Assembly: GCA_964036045.1 (NCBI GenBank)
Contig: OZ038390.1
Coordinates: 41,672,525 to 41,736,524, forward strand
Direction of reading: 5' to 3'
Source of the DNA: Eutreptiella sp. 'Long Island Sound 2002'
Lineage: Eukaryota; Euglenozoa; Euglenophyceae; Eutreptiales; Eutreptiaceae
DNA: 64,000 nucleotides
Each line of letters opens with the position of its first letter. Position 1 is the first letter of the stretch. Below the pieces are notes generated by a model. The model did no database searches and was not told the origin of the DNA. It saw nothing but the letters and a program-made list of their open reading frames with translations. A program made the position numbers and the translations under genes. Shown piece after piece: positions 35,138 to 46,824 of the stretch.

Positions 35138-38100
35138 GGACACACACCCACATACAACATCCCCTCATGGAGATGCTGAGTACACACGGCACACAACCTT
35201 ACCTCCCCTAAGTGTTCAAAAACAAACAGTCAAGGACTACAATCTTCTTCGGCCCAATTCCAACACAAGGGGTACAAGGGCACACAACAGCCCACCATGC
35301 GGTCCCCCATACCCTCGCAACGCTAGCTACACGCCTTCAAAGGAGGTCATGTGGCATTGGCGGAAGCATTAGATATATGATGTGGGGAAAGGGTCATACA
35401 ACACACTGCCCCAAAAGATAGTACGGTGCACTTTTGTGCTCGCATGCAAACACATCGCAATGGAGTTTAGACCAAGACCAAGAACAAGCAGCACACTCAC
35501 ATGCTTTAGCAGGTGTCATGTGTACCAAAAAAAAAAAACCCTTCACCCTCAAACACTTACTGATTGGCCACAACAACAAAACCCGGCAGAACTTCATTCC
35601 AAAGAAGGTCCAAAGATGCACCGCCTCCATGAGATACGAAGGACCTCTTATTCTTCATCCCGAAGGTTGGCAGCCGCCGGCGTTAAGTCCCCTTCGCCAA
35701 TCATGCCGCAGCCACTGGCTGCATGCGCGGCCGCCACCGCAACCAATACAACCTTGGTCCCCTTGGAGAGCGACAAAAACCCAAACATACGGCTAGGGCC
35801 GTTAATTGTGGAATAAACAGCCCCATGCTCGCAGGTCCACAACCCATGCACTCGTAGCAGTCAGGGATTCCCTCCATGTCAGTGACGGGGCTTGTTCCCT
35901 GGTCGATCTTGAAATCTTGGCCACAACCAGCCCGTGCGATATCACAGCCCTACTCCTTCGCCAAGTCTATAATGCCCTAAAATTATGGGTTGCCTTTTGG
36001 TCAAACAAGCTAGAGCCGATCTTCAGTATAGAGCTCAGTCAAATATAGCGCAAAGGACAACCGGTGGTTTGTGAGCCCTAGAGGAGCCGCGGGATCAAGG
36101 GCGTGGCCACACACACGGGTCAATAGGACCGACGTGTAGGCCCCCAAGGGTTGTGCCGTGCAGATCACGTCCCTACTCCTTGTGCATCAGCACCTGTTCC
36201 TAGTTCTTGCCTAGCCCCCTCAACGCACCCAAGATTGTGGGGCGGATGTTAGGTAGCATCTTACCACAATTCATGAGGTCCATGAGGTAGCCGGTCTGGT
36301 GCCGTTGGTCGGGATCATTGAGGGTGCCGACAAGGGTATGCAGCAACGTTGCATAGGCTTGAGAGTGGCACCGTGCTAGGGCGTGCAAGTTGGCGTCGAT
36401 GGTCTTTGAAGTGTCAATGGCTTCTTTGGCACTAAGCACAATATGGGTTGCTTCTGCATTCACTCTACAAGGTTTTGGAGCATGTCCACAACGGCAGAAA
36501 TATCCCCTCAGTCACATAAGAAATAAGAGAGCTTATAGACCACCCACATGTAGAAAAACACACTAAAATACAAAACACAAAATAGGAGATACACACACCT
36601 CGCCCATACCTCAAACTCCGGTTTCCCGGAGAAAACTGGAGCTTTGGGGGTTGCCTGGCCAAGACGCGTTATCAATGGAAAATCACTATCTTGGAGTCAG
36701 TTAGCCTAGGTGGCAATGCCACAACTGCTGGGTTCCGGGTTGGTGGATGGCCCGCCTTGCATGACAAGGAAATGAACATGTGCATTTACTGCCGAGACAA
36801 TTTGTCATGCTAAAATGTCCATACGGCTCCAAATGTGGTGTGTAATTGTGGCTTACACCACCCTTCGCAGGGTAGAAACATAAAACAGTACATTGGCGGC
36901 CATCTTTGGGTGGTAATGGACGACCATATTACTACTTTGCCCGACAAAATGGCACATCATGAGCCTCAACAAATGGCTAAATTGTTGCACTGCATGTACA
37001 CTGCACTCAAAGCACCCTTTCAGTGTTGTTTCAATCACATGGGTATTTGTTGCCCATGTGCTTAGAGAGTCGCCGCTCACAAAGGGTTGTGTCCCTTTGA
37101 CTGGGCTAATCGTTGCCTTGCACCCATAAACAAAAGCTTTGCTTCCTCGCGTGTTGCCTACGAACTTGTTGTGTGTCCCACACTAAACTTGCACCCATGC
37201 ACGTCACCTTTTCCACAAAAATGCGTGTGAATGCCATATGCATTTATACATTTGGCGAAGGTGTAGCCAATACAACACACACACACACACACACACACAT
37301 TTTAACGGGCAATGGCTGAAGGAACGGCCCGCACAATGTGCAAACCATTTTACGGGCACACCCCGTGAACGATGGGCAAAGGCATGACCTACACAACATG
37401 TAGACATTTTTACGGGCACATATTGCTTGCAAAAGGGTGAAAACACAACCTACATGATGTGCCGTTGTATTTTTACAGGCACTACTCGAGGCAGGGGGGG
37501 GGGGTGGGCTAGCCAAAATTGAGCCCCCCCCCCAATTTCCCCATGAAACGCTAGCTCAGGTGGGCTACATGCAGAGCGTGGTCCAAAGAAAGCATGCATT
37601 TGTCAAGCATCATTGTCATTGTCATCTGCTAAGCTTGTGCCGCTTCCGCTGCTGGTGTTGCTACCAATTGTGATTTATTTGTTAGGATTCGTGGAAGCTC
37701 CATGTAAGGTTGATAAGATTTCCTCGTTGCACCCATATGTCTGACCCCATGTCGCCAGCGTCTAGCTAGCGCGGGAGCCCACGGCACACACGGCACTTGG
37801 CACTAGCTGACGGGGTTCCATCTGGACTTTTGGTGAGTTGTGTGGTGTGTGGTGTTCAACATAGGCTCGGGCCCATCAAGCCAAGCAACACTAGCTTGAT
37901 GTTGTGCTTTGACAGATCCATGATGCTTTCACCATTTACGGACAAATATTGAATGAGTGAATGCGCTTGCTGTGGAAACCAAGGCTAGAAATGCTCGTCC
38001 ATCCTTGCCATCCAAATATCAATGACATTGTCAAACTCACCACGAACACACCTTAGGCAACCGAACATGCACTCCATGAGGTGCACCTCGGACTTGCCGG

Positions 38101-41100
38101 GACCGCAACCCGCTCCTTGTGTGGCCAACGGTCACTCAGCTCCAGTATCATGCTTGCATCATTCTCCTCCATCCTTGGGCCCTCATGCTCATGTGATGCT
38201 GCGTCGCTAGCACCAGCGGCGGCACCCATGACTCCGCATCCACATTTACACCTTGCAAATCACCACTTGCTTGTTATGCTTGTTACCGCGGTCTTCGCAA
38301 GCTAGGCCGTCTGTAGACGCTTCTCCGTTGCCATCTATCCTCGTGGGAGCTTGACATTTGCATCCATCTCCTCTCCCCTCGCAGTGGGCGATGTTTGAGC
38401 ACCCTCCTCTGTTTGTTTGGATCCCTCCATGTCCGCATTGCAATAAGCTATTGAGAGACCATGACCGTCTCCTCTGCAACCTCAGTACCTGTTTGCTATA
38501 CCGCTCTACAAGCCAAACTAGATCCATATCGTCCATATCTAGAAATGCCATCTTTTGCCATGACAAAATTGGCGAGTGGGTTTTATGTTGACTGACTGAC
38601 ACAGCACAAATAGCGCCCTCTGGCATCTAACATACTCGCAAAGAAGAGCCTGTGGGGGGGGGGGGGGGGGCATTTGTGTATCACGTTAATTGAAAAAATA
38701 TACCTCACCTCAGTATTCAAAATCAGAATGAGAGGTGTTGCGGTGCTTCAACGCTGGCAAATCTGTACTGTAGTGCGCACAACACCAGAGGTTGCCTTTG
38801 TGCAGGAGGATAAGGTGGAGGATGCATGAGGAGGGGAGAGGGGGGGAAGGAGGTTCAGGCATCAATGAGGTTTCAGTGGGTTTCTTGGTGGTCCATAGCA
38901 ACGTATCTGAGCTCATCATCCTCATCATCCACATCCTCTTGTACACAACGTTTGTTTTTCTCTGGATAACCGATCACAGTGTCCTACTTAGAGGTCGGTT
39001 CATAGAGGGCTACAGGTGGCGTGTGTGACAGATGGGCAACACAAACCACCCTGACAGATGTTAACCAGAAAAACATTGAAGTGGCGGTCTCCCAAACGGG
39101 GGAGGGGAGATTGGAAGGGGTGGGAGATTTCAAAGGCCTGGGGGGGGGGGGTAGGTTTGGAAATGCAAGGATGCACCACACAGCCAGATAGTGCAGTGTA
39201 CGGGTCTATTGGTGCAAAGGTTGTGCATGAATGGGCTAGCCATTGCAACGCAGCGAAAGTTGGCAGCTCCAAGGACCTCATGCCACACTGCTGTTGTACA
39301 AGCACACCAGCTCTATACCAGCAAAAGGGGACGATGCTGGCATGCATCATCAAAATTCTTGTGGTAGGCCATAATAGACAAAAATTTCGTCGCAGTGTTG
39401 ACAGTCATGTTAGGCAAAAATCCTGGGACCTTTGGCAACCAAGTGTGGCCAAAGGTGGGGACCATGCATGGGATGCGATCGTTTCTTGCTGCCATGGGAA
39501 CCCCATGCTCAGACTCTGTGCTTGATATCCAATGCTTAGGCAAAACCACGCTTGGCATCCTACGCAGAGACAGTGTCGTGCTTGGCATTCTGTGCTTACG
39601 ATGGTCGTCACCCTCCGGCATCACACCGGCAGCACCTCAATTCACATGTCTGGAGAACGTGGCAGAGCCGCGGCCACACCCTCACTCACATCTGTGCTGA
39701 AGTCCGATCCATCACTTTTAGATTCTGACACCCACCCTGAGGAGTCGGAAGCTGTTGGCTGTGCTTGAAGGGAGATGATGCTCTGCCACATTCTCATTCA
39801 TGCACACGGCAATGGTGCAACTGAATGCATAGGAAGGGGTAAAACAGGTACGTATGCAAGGGGGTTGTTCGGGGAAACATAGAAAGGCAACCCGGGAACA
39901 GGGCATGAGCAGGGGCAAGCGGTTGACCTCTAGGATATGCAGGAGGGTATTCTTGCGGAAGCGCCCACATGGATGGACGGGAATGGATGGAGGCTTGTTT
40001 ACAACCACGTACTCCGCAGTCTGGCGCACCACTGTAATGGGCATGTCAAGCACAGGCTGCTCATGTCGGTGTAGCAGGTGCCCCACCTTTTGTCCCATTC
40101 TGAGATGAGGTGTCGACAGTGCAGACCGATGGGAAGATAACACCAATGGTGTTCCCAAGCACTGCATGTCATGGAGGACTGGAACCTTGCAATCAAATAT
40201 TACCCAATCCTGTAGTGTTTATCCTGCTTAAATTACCAGCAGATTACCCACCTGAGCATCCCACTGTCAGGTTGCTGGCTGCATGGCACCATGCAGTATG
40301 CAGGGTTTTCCACTGATTCGCAATTGCGACAAAAAATCTCATTCATAGAAATTCGTAGATATTCGTAAAAATTCGTAAATATCCGTAAACATTTGTCATG
40401 CAAAAAGGCATATTCCTGGTGGCCCTCTAAGCCCAAAAATGTTTCTTGGCACGGAAATGCAACACCCAACAGCACACAGGCATGTTCTGGCACAGGATTG
40501 GTAATTCAGAATTGGAAGTGTTTGTGTCTATTCCTTGGTAAACCTTTCCTCCACATCACGGTTACAAAATATTGCCACAGCAGTGGCCCTGAAAGCAGGG
40601 CTCATCTTTTGCCCATTTTTGGCATCAATGAGCCCTGCCAAGCTGAAGGAAAGCTCATTGCCAATATTCGTACATATTCGTAATTATTCGTAGATATTTG
40701 TACATATTCGTCTACGAATGGGCGGGAAACCCTGCAGTATGCATTCTGCCAATTTCTGTGAATTTTCCCCAGCGTTTTGATAGTGAGGACTGCTGCCCAT
40801 GCATCTTTCAGATGTGAAAATTTAATGTGTTACACTTTAACGAAAAGGAATGCACCATGTTGGCAGGGAAAGTTGACGTTTAGCTAATTTGCCCTGACTT
40901 GGATTTTTCTTCCGTTTTTTGTGTCTACCATATTTCATCTGGTTTGGATGGAGCACCGATTTATCAAACTCCAGACACTTTTCATTGCCACATCGCCTGT
41001 CCACTGCAGTAGCTGGATCCAGAAGACCCCAGAACGGTGAACAGCTTCGGGCACCATTACGGAGAGCCACACAACGGGACCACGGAACATTCACTGCCAG

Positions 41101-44100
41101 GTGCTGCTTCAACAAGTGTGGGTGGCTTTTGGGGGAGATGGCGGAAGGGGCCGCAAATCAATTGGAATCTTCACCAGTTTTCTTGCATAGCTTACCTACG
41201 TTCGCAAGGGCGTTGATCCGCCATCCGGTAGGAAGGTTCATCGAGGACTCTGCTCATCTACTTTTTCGGCAGAAGGAGGGAGGGTCAGTTGAATTTGGTA
41301 AAAGGTTCAGCTTTGATTAGTACACACAGGGGTACCGGGGACTGGAAGGTTCAGGATGCAACATCCAAACCAAACATCAAGTGGCTACATATCCCCTCCG
41401 TCTTGGGGTCTCCAGAGTGGAGAGGAACAAAATGGTTACAGAATCTGAACCGTATCAGGGTTTCTGAAGTAGAGAGAGCAATGTGGCTACACATCCCCTG
41501 CAGCACCGGGCCAACAAATTCCAATGATACTGATGGCAATCGGCTACATCTCCCTTGCCTTATCGGAACCCGCAACACAAGAAAAATCGGGAAAGCATGG
41601 AGCACCAGAAATATCGGCCATGCACTTTAACATTCCTTCACATCACCTCATGCATTGATAACCAAGCAAAAACATTGGTCCGGGAAACAGATACATATTG
41701 TACGCACCGTGCTGTCCCGTTCCCTGTTTATGGGGGTCACACGGTGTCAAAAATTATTCGAATTTCATTTGCACCAAAAATGATTGGGGACCGCCGAGGA
41801 CGGAAAGAAAAGGTAGTTTTCAGCCATGGATGGTCATATTTGACACATTAAAGCCCCCAAACCCTCCCTTGACACACGACCATTTTGACACTGAAAAGGG
41901 GCCACAAATGTATTTCCCCCAAAACCTCTATCAGCATCTATGAAGCCAAAATAATGTTCAGCTCACGTTCAGTCTGGTTTGACCCTTGAGTAGTGTTTAT
42001 GAGGTGCAGTGAGGGAAAATGTTTCACAGCTTAGCTCATGAGCTGAATGTTAATTGGGGCCTTGTCTGACAGGTCTAGAGCTGTGGCTGGGAGGGAGCCC
42101 CGGGACCCACATCATCTCTTTGAATCCGTTGGTCCCTAAACCTCCTTGCTGGGCACCCCGATTGAAGGCGGCCAGCCCATTTGAACCACCAGGGTGTGCA
42201 GGAAGGAGGGCGACAATGGGCTGTTGTACTTGATGCAGTATTGTGCCACCTAGCCCAGCTATGAGCCTGGGTGATGGGAAGTGGCACTAGCACCATGACA
42301 CAATGACACGCAACATTCTGAACAAAAGGTTCTTCCTCTTCACAAGCAGGTTATTTTTGATGTTGCTTGCTGTGGCCTTGCGAAACCTATTGTGTGCATG
42401 CTGCACACCATGGTAGGTTACTCTGGAGTGAAGCCCAGATGATTCTGATCACGCAACATGCCAAGCATCATGCCAAGCATCATGGTGCCTTGGCGTGTCT
42501 GCAGCATTGGTTCTAGTGGAACTTGAAAGGATTCCTGTAACAAGCTAGGCCCTCTGCCTGTGTGGAATGCAGGGAGGAAGAGAATGCTTTAAAGGAAGCT
42601 CCTAGGCCTCTATTGGCTCGGTATTGTTCATCTGTCGGGCAAAATGTGCAAAGCGGTCTTCTGTCATCCCTGGGACATGGCTGTCAGTTGCTACCCCCAC
42701 TTTTACCACAAGCATTTGGGGGGCAATGGGGCTTGAGCACCCCCCCCAACAAGTGACCCCTCGCCGGCTTCCCATTGACAGGCTCGTATCTTTCTGAGGC
42801 CTTTGCGGTGAAGTCCTTTGCAGAAGTTGTGCAGCCTCTCAAGACCCCATGGTACATGCAACATGTTGTGTACTTTCACTGCAGGCGGTGTCTTTGCGTC
42901 ACGTATTTCATTTCAACCAGTTACGTTTGAGATTTGTGCCGTTGGGTGTGTTTCACAATGACTGGTTTGCAATGTATGGACCACCAAGTGGAACTCAATA
43001 TGCGGATGATGCATGGTCACCTGTGGCCAGTTCGGGAGGACACTTCGAACATCTACAACTTCCATTATGGCACTGCACCGTCAGGTACGATGTGCATCGG
43101 CCATCCGGCTGGTAGGGGAGTGGGAAGCGGGGTGCCCTCCCTTGCTCCCGTTGCCCCTCTCCCGCCGACCCCCCCGCGCTCTCGGCCCCGCCTTTGCCGT
43201 CCTCTTCTTCCTCTTGACCCCCCGCAGTGGCCCCGGGGTAGCCGCCTTTCGGAGGCTCCGTCTACGAATTTCCAGGCCTAACCTTGTCCTCTGCTGAGGG
43301 ATAGGCCAAGAGCTTCTGACCCCAAGGCTGTCCCTACTCTTGTTGGTGCTTTTCCTCCTGTTGGTGCTTTTCCTCAAAGGGACAAGATCACATTGGTCAC
43401 CGCTACATGTAGTGGCCATGGGTGTGGGTGCGCATTGCCGCATCACACCAACACTTATCGCCAGCATGCCGCACATACCACGTGCACCTCGCCCGCCCAC
43501 TAGGGTAGGGGAGTGAGGAGTGGGGGGCCGCAATTGGTCAGGTGTGGACCCACCACTGTCGCTCCAGCCACGCCTGCCCCACGGCCTTCATTGCTCTCTC
43601 AGTTCATCACATGTTCGTGCGGCCAGTGGCCTTCCGTGTGTTCCACACAGTTCCATGTCCCTGCCTCCCTAGCTGGGGTAAGAGCTGTGGGCCTCAGGTT
43701 CTGGGCTTTATCGCCTTGGGACACTGCACACATGATAGTGGGGGGGGGGGGGGATACCCCAAGGGGCAGAGGCACAGTAGGCTGTTCCCCCAACATCGGT
43801 GGGTGCAGCCGCGACCAACCGCAGCCGGAGTCCCCCAAAAGGGCCATCTTGTGCCTCCCTAAGCAAAGGGTGTAGAGACACCCAGCGGGACCCCCCTGGG
43901 GGCGGGCGGCCACTTTGGGAGGGGCGGTGTTGTGTGAGGGGGGGGGGGGCTGTGACAGCGGGGGGCACCCAACCCGCCCCCCCCCCTTCCCCTGGGCCGT
44001 GGCAGTGACTAGTCATGCTGCACCCCCCCCCCCCCTCGCTTGGCAAGCAAACATGCCGTTCCAAATGCAGACCCATCTCACGGCAACCAAGTAGCGCGTC

Positions 44101-46824
44101 ATGGCGGCCAAGGCGTACAAGGTAGGGTGGCAAGCCTTGTGGGGGCGCCACTAGAGTCGCAGGGCAGTGGCATCTGGACTGCCCCCAAGGAGGAGTGGGC
44201 GTCCTAGTCCGCCAAGGGCTCACAGCCTGGCCAGTGAAGCCCTAGGTGAATGCGCGAAAGGGTGATGCGGCAATGGAGTTGTGGCACTCCACACGGTGGT
44301 GCCATGTCGTGGTTGGCCTCGGCACGGGAGCAGACACCCTCCACGCGCAGGCTGTGTATGGGGTCACTTCCCAGCCGGTGCTCAATAGAGCATTGTGGGA
44401 GCGCATGGTCGAGTACATGGCGCAACACGTGGTGGCACCCTAGGTGGTCGGGGGGGACTTCAACTTCCCTGTGGACAACCTCCACAAGGCCCCCAAGTGG
44501 GTGCTAGCCCTGCGCCTTGCAAGGCGCCTCGTTGACACGGACTCAAAGCTAGTGGCAGCCGGCCAGGTGCCCCTCTGCTTGCACCTAGGGCCGGGGATGG
44601 AGCGCCCCTCCCGCATCGATGGGCAGCTGGTGGACACTTGCGTCGCGTCCCTCTTGCTGAAGGCATGGCCCATCCCATCAGGGGGCAGCCTGGGTCACCG
44701 GCCGGTGTGCTTCGACTTGTTGCCGCACAGGGCAGGGCAAGGCAGCGGGTGCTGAAATTCATCATGCCGCCCCCGGTGGCCCCCCTCCGACGGGAGTCGG
44801 ACGAGGAGGGGTGGCTCGTCTCCCGGCTGGTGGCCCCCCTGTGGCAATGCTGGTTTGCAGCAATGGCGGCGGGCGATATCAACCGCCTCTGGGTTGCTGA
44901 GGAGGTCCTCCTAGCCCTCTCATGCCCCGAGTCCCACCTGGGGGCCATTGACCTAGAGTGACCGCTGCTGGCGGCGGCCCCACACGTGCCCCTGCCCCTG
45001 TGGCGTGGGATCGGCGGGCTCTTGAAAGTGGTTAGCCAATGCCCCCAACAGCAACGGAACAAGGGGCGCCCAACCACCTGCCCTGTGGCGCGCCTCCAGG
45101 CGGCGCAACACTCCTTGTGGGAGTTGCTCTGCTGGCTAATAAGGCCCGCCCCTAGGCCTAGACCGCCCCTATGCAAAGTCTTAGAGGCCTAGCGTGCGCT
45201 CCTAGGGTGGCTGGAGCGCATCCGCTCTCTAGGCCAGAGTACAAAGGGGGGGCACTCAGGACTCCTTGGCACCGGAAGGGGAGTTGCGCAGCCCACAAGG
45301 GGTCTTGAAGGGCAAGATCCGCACGGTGCAGGGCCACAAGGATGATGTGTGCCTGCGGGCCTGGCGCGAGTGGCTAGGGGAGGCGTGGTCCACGGACCAG
45401 GGGGTGGTGTACTAGTGGTGGAAGGACAAATCCTTCGCAGCCCCAGTCACCTTTTCACTCACCCAAATGCAAACCTTCTGGGGTGGCTTGCAGAGCTGCT
45501 GCAGGCGCTGGAGCGCCGGGCCACTGGCCCACCCGCCTGGCAGAGGGCTACACGGCCCTCATCCCCAAGGAGGGGCCGCCAGGGCTACTGGTCACGCAGC
45601 CTCTCACAGTCCTCTCCATGGTGTCCTGCCTCTGGGCAGGCGTCCACCTGGTGGACGCCATCTGCTGGCAGGGTGCCTGGGCGCATCCCAGCGCCTTCAA
45701 CTTCCGATGGGCGCACAGCGCGCTCGATGGGGCGGTGGTGACCCAAGTCCTCCGGGAGCTCTGCTGCCTCCAGCACTGGTCGGTGGCGGGGATGAGCATC
45801 GGTTACGTCAAGTGTTTCAATCTCACCCCCCAAGCCGTCGTGCTGGCCCTGGCGTTGGAGCTGGGCATGGATCCCGGGGCCTGTCGGGCCCTGGGCCGCA
45901 AGCAGGTCACAAAGCGCTCCACACATGCACGTCCTGGTATGCATATGCAGCAATGTTCGGCAGTTCCAGAGATGTTGACTAAGTGCACTGATCCGGTTGA
46001 TCTGTCTGCTTTTTGAGCCTTATTTTGTCAACACAATGTGTCTTCATGGTACGATACAGATAGGCGCTCGCCAGGTAAGTAGGTCAACAGTCACGCCCTG
46101 GGGGCCAGGCACGAGCCAACTCCGCCAGGCCTTCAAGGTGGCGGGCGGCCTGGCCTCGTGGAGGAGGGCCCATCAATCGGTCTTCTTTCGGCGGGGGTCC
46201 GGGGCCTCATACAGTTATGTTTGTCTTTGCCTCTTTACTGTTCCTTGTTTAGCCCTTCCCCGGCTGTACTGACCAGGGGCCGTGGCGTCGCTGTTGTACC
46301 CTCCCGGAAATGGCAATATCCTCAGGGACACAACTTTGCCAGCTCCGGAAAACACCCTTTTCTCAAGTGTATACTTGGACATCCCGTAAGCACTTACAGA
46401 ACTGAAGAGCGTTCAAGAATAGAGGTTTGGAATGATGCACTAGTGGGGGCGGTGCTCGACTGTGTCGGGATGAGAACCTGAGTACCTCGTCAGGCCGTAC
46501 GCTTCGTGCATTGACTGTGATCCAGCCCTTCTGGATTTTGTTGTGGTAGTACTCACGGGAGTAGTACGGAAACTCGTTGGCAAACAAGTCCAGGACTGTG
46601 TGCCCCACCCAGCGCCCTTTCACGGGCACCGAGAACTCAAAGAGATACGGCCGCACCAACTGCAACCCCCCAGTACACGTGTAGTGCCCCGTCTCCATCT
46701 GGAGGCACTGCTCAGCCTCCGCAATGCAATCTGCAGGAGAGTCACAGAGTGCAGTTTGGCCCCCTCTCACCATCTGAGATATGCACCGCACTGGCCATGT
46801 GAGCCCAGCCCAAGCACGCTTCAT
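28150..46824 (-). CDS. RluA-family RNA pseudouridine synthase, RPUSD2/Pus9-like, four exons, 641 aa
   Basis: Converts specific uridines in RNA (tRNA or mRNA in relatives) to pseudouridine. Exons: 46827-46478, 40099-39928, 32354-32157, 29358-28150, joined in phases 2, 0 and 0. Exon 1 holds LQLVRPYLFEFSVPVKGRWV and an S4-like helical region. Exon 2 has HRHEQPV and NKPPSIPVHPCGRFRKNTLL. Exon 3 has the catalytic HRLDRLTSGLVMF (Asp188 if ATG 46824 is the start). Exon 4 has VSKPILCV, HPKTGRTHQIRLHLQWMGHP, NDPNYG, then CQECQSP and LHALCLEVE before the stop, as at the end of eukaryotic RPUSD2-type enzymes. Exon 4 carries two family-atypical insertions: a Pro/Arg/Lys-rich one (about residues 260-335) and a long acidic Pro/Gln/Asp one with a (QA) array (about 380-590). 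The start is uncertain because an acceptor precedes the ATG by three bases. Introns of 6.4, 7.6 and 2.8 kb contain mobile elements. Confidence 0.88.
28743..28773 (-). repeat. Coding hexanucleotide repeat encoding (Gln-Ala)n
   Basis: Five perfect copies of TGCCTG on the plus strand read as CAGGCA on the coding strand, giving an alternating Gln-Ala run inside the second insertion of the pseudouridine synthase. Length variation would keep the frame. Confidence 0.9.
29520..29830 (-). repeat. Degenerate tandem repeat, about 45-bp units
   Basis: GCTGTC[CT]TTGA[AC]CC-like words recur near 29536, 29611, 29660, 29703, 29749 and 29788, with [GA]GGCCTACCT and CCCTCAACA between them. On the minus strand the units spell GPLLRGIKDS-like peptides in shifting frames. 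It lies in the intron immediately upstream of exon 4 of the pseudouridine synthase. Confidence 0.7.
29831..32156 (-). other. Intron 3 of the pseudouridine synthase gene, remainder
   Basis: No exon or known element recognised. It contains a G13 run at about 30362-30374 and a GC-rich repeat-like stretch (31250-31440) with short G runs and recurring GGGGGGC-AACTACGTG-type words. Open frames here have no family resemblance. Confidence 0.5.
32393..32512 (+). repeat. (ACC/AAC)n trinucleotide repeat
   Basis: About 120 bp of CCACCACCA-type triplets with AAC interruptions, starting 39 bp upstream (on the minus strand) of exon 3 of the pseudouridine synthase. On the sense strand it reads GGT/GTT and forms the distal part of the intron upstream of that acceptor. 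Poly-Val, poly-Gly or poly-His frames across it are artefacts. Confidence 0.95.
32513..34490. other. Intron 2 of the pseudouridine synthase gene, right part; degraded sequence
   Basis: Minus-strand frames at 33581-33847 and 34020-34292 look mildly protein-like (for example IWIRDIGNNNARQGYSRAIL) but are interrupted, and I recognise no family. A G14 run lies at about 33289-33302. Probably old mobile DNA. Confidence 0.35.
34491..34600 (+). repeat. Dispersed direct repeat, copy 1 (about 105 bp)
   Basis: Shares CAAAACACAAAATAGGAGAT, CACACACCTCG[GC]CCATACC and TCAAACTC with 36541-36646 in the same orientation. Immediately flanking it, GTTTGAGAAGACCA and following bases occur twice (about 34344 and 34596), so this is also part of a local duplication of about 250 bp. 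Confidence 0.8.
35102..35133 (+). repeat. (CA)n microsatellite
   Basis: About 16 CA units within the second intron of the pseudouridine synthase gene. Confidence 0.95.
36541..36646 (+). repeat. Dispersed direct repeat, copy 2
   Basis: Second copy of the repeat at 34491-34600, same orientation, about 2.05 kb apart. The shared end is TCAAACTC[CT][GA]GTTTCC followed by GAGAAAAC. Confidence 0.8.
37277..37485 (-). repeat. (CA)n microsatellite and degenerate 47-62 bp tandem repeat
   Basis: After about 11 CA units, the word TTTTA[AC]GGGCA recurs near 37306, 37350, 37409 and 37471, each time with a CACAACATGTAGAC-like phrase before it. The array ends at a G11 run near 37494. Confidence 0.65.
40293..40742. 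mobile_element. 432-bp MITE, hAT-like, with 9-bp target-site duplication
   Basis: The element at 40302-40733 is flanked by GCAGTATGC on both sides (40293-40301 and 40734-40742). Its ends are complementary: AGGGTTTTCC at the left and GGGAAACCCT at the right, and with the shared neighbouring base they read CAGGG...CCCTG, typical of hAT elements, which make 8-bp duplications. Subterminal arrays of a 10-bp word (ATATTCGTAN) occur at 40348-40398 and 40670-40713, in the same orientation. No coding capacity, so non-autonomous. It sits in intron 1 of the pseudouridine synthase gene, 194 bp upstream of exon 2 on that strand. Confidence 0.8.
41340..41600 (+). repeat. Degenerate tandem repeat with GGCTACA[TC]-CCC units
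   Basis: GTGGCTACATATCCCCTCCG (41381), ATGTGGCTACACATCCCCTG (41480) and ATCGGCTACATCTCCCTTG (41537) mark three diverged units with intervening CTGAAG/CCAGAG-TGGAGAG words. Related single units are seen near 31800 and 50868, so the unit is dispersed. Confidence 0.55.
42750..44104. other. No gene recognised; GC-rich stretch with several G and C runs
   Basis: Plus-strand 42849-43090 is open and ends near a possible splice donor, but I recognise nothing. 43100-44104 is GC-rich, with G runs at about 43739-43752 and 43939-43950 and a C run at about 44026-44035. It may be the 5' part of the LINE that follows. Confidence 0.35.
44105..46160 (+). mobile_element. Degenerate non-LTR (LINE) retrotransposon: endonuclease and reverse transcriptase remnants
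   Basis: The endonuclease part shows VYGVTSQPVLNRALWERMVE, then, after an in-frame TAG at about 44441, VVGGDFNFPV, RPSRIDGQLVD and GHRPVCFDL, the conserved order of LINE AP-like endonucleases. The reverse transcriptase part at 45483-45900 has LAEGYTALIPKEG, LTVLSMVSCLWAGVHLVDA and GMSIGYVKCFNLTPQAVVLA. The expected D-x4-F-D of motif A reads G-x4-F-N, so the enzyme is dead. QLRQAFKVAGGLASW at about 46116-46160 is the continuation of the same protein after a foreign insertion of about 200 bp. Stops and frameshifts are frequent. The element lies antisense in intron 1 of the pseudouridine synthase gene. Confidence 0.75.
45893..45968 (+). repeat. 77-bp dispersed repeat, copy 1 (inside the LINE)
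   Basis: Almost identical to 48907-48983 (one inserted base): GGGCCGCAAGCAGGTC through CAATGTTCGGCAGTTCCA. It interrupts the LINE reverse transcriptase and marks the left edge of the insertion. Confidence 0.9.

Larger units (their letters stand above)
36200..38551 (-). other. Degraded minus-strand coding-like fragments, probably an old mobile element
   Basis: Three minus-strand pieces read as protein-like: 38551-38246 (starts with an ATG, MAFLDMDDMDLVWLVERYSK), about 38090-37990 (LRCVRGEFDNVIDIWMARMD) and 36463-36200 (KEAIDTSKTIDANLHALARC, then LVGTLNDPDQRHQTGYLMD). Stops and frameshifts separate them and no domain is recognised. Lying inside an intron of a conserved gene, they are more likely relics of an inserted element than a nested gene. 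Confidence 0.3.
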
